Shown here: one piece after another, positions 60,330-64,000 of the stretch
Numbering within the stretch: the stretch's first letter is position 1
Layout of the letters: each line of letters starts with the position of its first letter
Made by a program: the position numbers and the translations under genes
From: JAJDOD01 sp039024895
GTDB taxonomy: Bacteria > Pseudomonadota > Alphaproteobacteria > Rhodobacterales > Rhodobacteraceae
Direction: 5' to 3'
Length of the DNA: 64,000 nt
Assembly: GCA_039024895.1 (NCBI GenBank)
Contig: JBCCPJ010000005.1
Coordinates: 62,001-126,000 of the forward strand
The notes under the pieces: model-generated
The model's database searches: none
Seen by the model: only the letters and a program-made list of their open reading frames with translations
What the model was told of the DNA's origin: nothing

Positions 60330-61648
60330 GCGAGCATTGCCACGGGGTTTTCGAGGTTCTCCTTGATCGCGCTGAGGAACTGCGCGCCAAGGGCGCCATC
60401 AATAACCCGGTGATCGACTGAGAGTGTAACAGACATTACCGTTGCGACGCCGAGTGTACCGTCTTCTTTCACCACCGGTTTTTTTACCCCAGCACCGACG
60501 GCAAGGATTGACCCGTGAGGCGGATTTATGACCGCATCGAAATTGTCGATGCCGAACATGCCAAGGTTTGAGATGGCGAAGCTCCCGCCTTGATATTCAT
60601 GGGGTGCGAGTTTGCGGTCACGGGCGCGGCTTGCAAGGTCCTTCATTTCCGCCGATAGCGCAGACAGCGACTTCATGTGGCTATCGCGCAGCACGGGCGT
60701 GAAGAGCCCCCCCTCGATCGCGACCGCAACGGCCACATCCGATGGGTTGAGCCTCAAAATCCGATCCCCCGCCCAGACGGCGTTGGCATCGGGCACTGAT
60801 TGCAGCGCGAGGGCAGACGCCTTGATGATGAAGTCATTGACCGAGAGCTTCACGCCGCGCGCTTCCAGTTGCTTGTTCAGCGTTGCACGGAACTTGAGCA
60901 ACGCATCAAGTTCGATATCCCGGCGTAGGTAGAAATGCGGGATGGTCTGCTTGGCTTCGCCGAGCCGGGCAGCAATTGTCTTGCGCATCCCGTCAAGGGA
61001 GACTTCTTCGAACTCCCGGTCCTCGAACATGGCTTTGATCGCGTCGGCGCCGGGGCTGGTCGGCGGGGTGGCGACGGGCGCAGCCGATGGGGCCGGGGCC
61101 GTTGCGGTCGAGGCCGCGGGTTGGGCACCGGGCTGCGCGTTTTCGACATCCGCCTTGATGACGCGGCCATGGGGACCTGAGCCTTTAATGGCGCTAAGGT
61201 CGAGGCCCTTATCGGCGGCGATCCTGCGCGCCAGAGGGGACGCAAAGACACGGTCGCCGTTATGGCTGGGGGCTGCAGGCGCAGGTGCGGCAGCTGCTTC
61301 CGCTTGAACCGCTGGGGCTCCGCCGACACTGTCGCCGCCATTTGGTGCAGCGGCGGGTGCAGCGGGAGCCGGGGCAGAGGCCGCACCAATGTCATCCGCG
61401 CTTTCGCCGTCTTCCAACAGCACTGCGATAGGTGCATTGACCTTCACCGCTTCGGTGCCTTCGGCGATGAGGATTTTGCCGACAACTCCTTCGTCGACGG
61501 CTTCGAATTCCATCGTCGCCTTGTCGGTTTCGATCTCAGCCAAAAGGTCGCCAGAGGAGACGGTATCGCCTTCCTTCACGAGCCATTTGGCTAGTGTGCC
61601 TTCCTCCATCGTGGGGGAGAGGGCGGGCATGAGAATTTCGGTGGGCAT
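60326..61648 (-). CDS. pdhC: Pyruvate dehydrogenase E2, dihydrolipoamide acetyltransferase
   Basis: 440 residues. N-terminal lipoyl domain with Lys in EIETDKATMEFEAVDEG near residue 43, an Ala/Pro-rich linker, a peripheral subunit-binding domain (FASPLARRIAADKGLDLSAIKGSGPHGRV near 132) and the catalytic acetyltransferase domain ending with HRVIDGALGAQFLS, where the His is catalytic. Passes the acetyl group to CoA. The lipoyl domain is nearly identical to that on PdhB. Twelve bases after pdhB. Confidence 0.95.
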   Translation of the reverse strand: MPTEILMPALSPTMEEGTLAKWLVKEGDTVSSGDLLAEIETDKATMEFEAVDEGVVGKILIAEGTEAVKVNAPIAVLLEDGESADDIGAASAPAPAAPAAAPNGGDSVGGAPAVQAEAAAAPAPAAPSHNGDRVFASPLARRIAADKGLDLSAIKGSGPHGRVIKADVENAQPGAQPAASTATAPAPSAAPVATPPTSPGADAIKAMFEDREFEEVSLDGMRKTIAARLGEAKQTIPHFYLRRDIELDALLKFRATLNKQLEARGVKLSVNDFIIKASALALQSVPDANAVWAGDRILRLNPSDVAVAVAIEGGLFTPVLRDSHMKSLSALSAEMKDLASRARDRKLAPHEYQGGSFAISNLGMFGIDNFDAVINPPHGSILAVGAGVKKPVVKEDGTLGVATVMSVTLSVDHRVIDGALGAQFLSAIKENLENPVAMLA

Positions 61649-61660
61649 CGCAGTCTCTCC

Positions 61661-63034
61661 TTACCGGTACGTCACGGCTTTGACGGCGTCGATCACCTCT
61701 TTCACCGACGTGAGCGCCAGCTTTTCGAGGTTGGCCGCATAGGGCATCGGCACGTCTTTCCCGGTGCATTTCAGCACGGGCGCGTCGAGGTAGTCGAAGG
61801 CTTCGCGCATGATCTCCGATCCGATGAAATCGGACATGGAGGCCACGGGCCAGGCTTCTTCGATGGTGACGCAGCGGTTGGTCTTCTTCACGCTTTCGAT
61901 GACTGTGCCCATGTCGATGGGGCGCAGAGTCCGCAGGTCGATCACCTCCGCACTGATCCCTTCCGAGGCCAGTTCGTCAGCTGCGCCGAGGGCGTGTTTC
62001 ATGCCAATACCCCAGGAGACAAGCGTCACGTCGCTCCCCTCGCGCCAGATACGCGCCTTGCCGAAAGGAATGGTGAAATCGTCCAGTTTCGGCACGTCGA
62101 AGGACTGACCGTAGAGAATTTCGTTTTCCAGGAAAACAACCGGATTTGGGTCGCGGATCGCCTGTTTGAGCAGGCCTTTCGCGTCTGCTGCCGAATAGGG
62201 CTGGACGACCCGCAGTCCGGGCACGCTGGCGTACCAGGCGGCGTAGTCTTGGGAGTGCTGAGCAGCAACGCGGGCGGCAGCACCATTGGGGCCGCGGAAC
62301 ACGATGGGCGATCCCATTTGGCCACCCGACATGTAGAGTGTCTTGGCGGCCGAGTTGATGATGTGGTCAATGGCCTGCATTGCGAAGTTCCAAGTCATGA
62401 ACTCGACAACGGGCTTCAGACCGCCCCAGCTGGCGCCGACGCCAATGCCGGTAAAGCCATGCTCGGTGATTGGTGTGTCAACGACGCGGCGCGCGCCAAA
62501 CTCTTCGAGAAGACCTTGGGACACCTTATAGGCGCCCTGGTATTCTGCGACTTCCTCCCCCATCAGCATGACGGTTTCGTCCGCGCGCATTTCTTCGGCC
62601 ATCGCGTCGCGGAGTGCCTCGCGTACCGTGGTCGAGACCATTTCGGTGCCTTCGGGATAATCCGGGGTGCGGTCCACAGAAGCAACGGCGGCGGGTGCGG
62701 TCGCAGTCGGTGCTGGTGCCGGAGTGTCTTCGGCTGGCGCTGCCGCCGGTGCCGCAGCGGGCGCCGGTGCTGACAGGTCATCGGCGCTTTCGCCTTCCTC
62801 GACCAGCACAGCAATCGGCGTGTTCACTTTAACGCCTTCAGCGCCTTCGGCGATCAGGATTTTGCCAACCACGCCTTCGTCGACGGCTTCGAATTCCATC
62901 GTCGCCTTGTCGGTTTCAATCTCCGCCATAATGTCGCCGCTGGAGACGGTGTCGCCTTCCTTGACGAGCCATTTGGCCAGTGTGCCTTCTTCCATCGTGG
63001 GTGAGAGGGCGGGCATGAGAATTTCAGTAGCCAT
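61661..63034 (-). CDS. pdhB: Pyruvate dehydrogenase E1 beta with lipoyl domain
   Basis: 457 residues, longer than a plain E1 beta because of an N-terminal lipoyl domain (Lys in EIETDKATMEF near residue 43) and a Pro/Ala linker. The E1 beta part begins TVREALRDAMAEEMRADETVMLMGEEVAEYQGAYKVSQGL near residue 132 and includes PITEHGFTGIGVGA and EEAWPVASMSDFIGSEI. With PdhA it decarboxylates pyruvate using thiamine diphosphate. The fused lipoyl domain is known for Rhodobacterales and other alphaproteobacteria. Confidence 0.95.
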   Translation of the reverse strand: MATEILMPALSPTMEEGTLAKWLVKEGDTVSSGDIMAEIETDKATMEFEAVDEGVVGKILIAEGAEGVKVNTPIAVLVEEGESADDLSAPAPAAAPAAAPAEDTPAPAPTATAPAAVASVDRTPDYPEGTEMVSTTVREALRDAMAEEMRADETVMLMGEEVAEYQGAYKVSQGLLEEFGARRVVDTPITEHGFTGIGVGASWGGLKPVVEFMTWNFAMQAIDHIINSAAKTLYMSGGQMGSPIVFRGPNGAAARVAAQHSQDYAAWYASVPGLRVVQPYSAADAKGLLKQAIRDPNPVVFLENEILYGQSFDVPKLDDFTIPFGKARIWREGSDVTLVSWGIGMKHALGAADELASEGISAEVIDLRTLRPIDMGTVIESVKKTNRCVTIEEAWPVASMSDFIGSEIMREAFDYLDAPVLKCTGKDVPMPYAANLEKLALTSVKEVIDAVKAVTYR

Positions 63035-63052
63035 TTGTCCGGTCTCCCTCGA

Positions 63053-64000
63053 TTAAGCTTCTACCGTGATATCGGTCCAGAGTTCTTCCAATGCAGGCTC
63101 TGGACTTTCTTTGGCGTAGTCTGCCGCTTCGTTGACCACGTCCTTGATTTCCTTATCGATGGCTTTCAGCTCATCTTCGGTCGCACCCGTATCGAGCAGC
63201 CGTTTGCGCACTTGCTCAATGGCGTCGCGCTCTTCGCGCATTTTCTGCACCTCGTCGCGGGTCCTATACTTGGCGGGGTCCGACATGGAATGGCCGCGAT
63301 AGCGATAGGTCATCACTTCGAGGATGTAAGGCCCCTTGCCAGCGCGGCAGTGTTCGATCGCGCGGGCACCGGCTGCCTTGACGGCCAGCACATCCATGCC
63401 GTCCACCTCTTCGCCCTCTATGCCGTAGGCGGCACCACGTTCCCAAAGGCTGGGCGATTTAGTGGCGCGTTGCACGCTCGTGCCCATGGCGTAGCGGTTA
63501 TTCTCAATGACGAAGACGACGGGCAGTTCCCAGAGTTGCGCCATATTGTAGGTCTCGTAGACCTGGCCCTGGTTGGCCGCACCGTCACCAAAATAGGTGA
63601 AGGTTACACGATCATTGCCAAGATACTTGTCGGCGAAGGCAAGTCCCGCGCCCAATGGCACGTTTGCCCCGACGATGCGGTGCGAGCCGTGAATTTGCGC
63701 GGCTTTCGAGAGCAGGTGCATCGAGCCGCCCTTGGCGGTGGACAACCCGCCTTCGCGTCCCGTCAGCTCTGCCATGACGCCCTTAGGGTCCATACCACAG
63801 GCGAGCATGTGCCCGTGGTCGCGGTACGTGGTAATGCGCTTGTCGCCTTCTTCGGTGTTGGCTTCGAGGCCGACAACCACCGCTTCCTGCCCGATATAGA
63901 GGTGACAAAAGCCGCCGATCAGCCCCATTCCGTAAAGCTGTCCGGCCTTTTCTTCGAAGCGCCGGATCAGCAGCATATCTTTGTAATACTTGAGCAAGTC
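63053..64000 (-). CDS. pdhA: Pyruvate dehydrogenase E1 alpha, partial (N-terminus outside window)
   Basis: 316 codons to the window end; the reading frame stays open, so the first few residues are missing. Contains YRDHGHMLACGMDPKGVMAEL, the ThDP-magnesium motif GDGAANQGQVYETYNMAQLWELP and the phosphorylation-loop-like region YRYRGHSMSDPAKYR. The stretch usually reading HGIVGAQV is here HRIVGANV (about 63660-63685). First gene of the pdhABC set, 18 bases before pdhB. Confidence 0.94.
   Translation of the reverse strand, partial: DLLKYYKDMLLIRRFEEKAGQLYGMGLIGGFCHLYIGQEAVVVGLEANTEEGDKRITTYRDHGHMLACGMDPKGVMAELTGREGGLSTAKGGSMHLLSKAAQIHGSHRIVGANVPLGAGLAFADKYLGNDRVTFTYFGDGAANQGQVYETYNMAQLWELPVVFVIENNRYAMGTSVQRATKSPSLWERGAAYGIEGEEVDGMDVLAVKAAGARAIEHCRAGKGPYILEVMTYRYRGHSMSDPAKYRTRDEVQKMREERDAIEQVRKRLLDTGATEDELKAIDKEIKDVVNEAADYAKESPEPALEELWTDITVEA

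Noticed and set aside
1..64000. CRISPR array, rRNA, tRNA or insertion sequence
   Set aside because: No regular spaced repeats, rRNA-like blocks, cloverleaf with CCA or transposase-like reading frame was recognised. A full computational scan was not possible.

Overview
The window is about 64 kb of an alphaproteobacterial chromosome, almost certainly from the Rhodobacteraceae (Roseobacter group). Four things point there: the interleaved nuo operon carrying DUF5337 and DUF5333 genes; the order nuoN-birA-coaX-rnj; a split, circularly permuted tmRNA gene; and a full RcGTA-type gene transfer agent cluster between mltG and cysE. Coding density is high. No insertion sequence, CRISPR array, rRNA or tRNA gene was recognised by eye.

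Layout. (1) 1-15680: respiratory complex I from the 3' end of nuoE to nuoN, all on +, interleaved with about ten small accessory genes (lipoprotein, membrane, periplasmic, coiled-coil and carboxymuconolactone-decarboxylase-like). (2) 15747-19592: birA, coaX, rnj (RNase J) and gph, tightly packed. (3) 19607-23413 on -: an RhlE-type helicase, a small lipoprotein and prfC; the 322-base gap after rhlE contains two exact DnaA boxes. (4) 23550-29405: an NTF2-like protein, an SDR lacking its catalytic tyrosine, an orphan ABC ATPase, a divergent YafY/WYL regulator with a perfect palindrome upstream, then tatABC and a DUF815 ATPase. (5) 29368-35420 on -: a small membrane protein, sspB, chrA, a chrB-like gene, the two-piece tmRNA ssrA, and a PAS-GGDEF-EAL protein. 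(6) 35571-42241: acuI-like reductase, fabD-fabG-acpP with a strong terminator, a divergent membrane PilZ protein, fabF-mltG. (7) 42242-56800: the gene transfer agent cluster (orfg1 to orfg15 and a DUF2793 gene), preceded by an exact CtrA full site. (8) 56996-58969: cysE and cysK. (9) 58994-64000 on -: pdhA (cut by the window end), pdhB, pdhC, then a lipoprotein and two tandem cupin genes that look co-transcribed.

How the parts fit. Most of the window is housekeeping: NADH oxidation and proton pumping, acetyl-CoA supply, fatty-acid synthesis, cysteine synthesis, Tat export, ribosome rescue (ssrA with SspB as the ClpXP adaptor for the tag). The most system-like element is the gene transfer agent, a domesticated phage head-tail module that packages host DNA, with a CtrA site linking it to the cell-cycle regulator. 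Less explained are the translationally coupled accessory genes inside the nuo operon and the complex-I-linked helix-hairpin-helix domain that occurs on both NuoE and a separate membrane protein.
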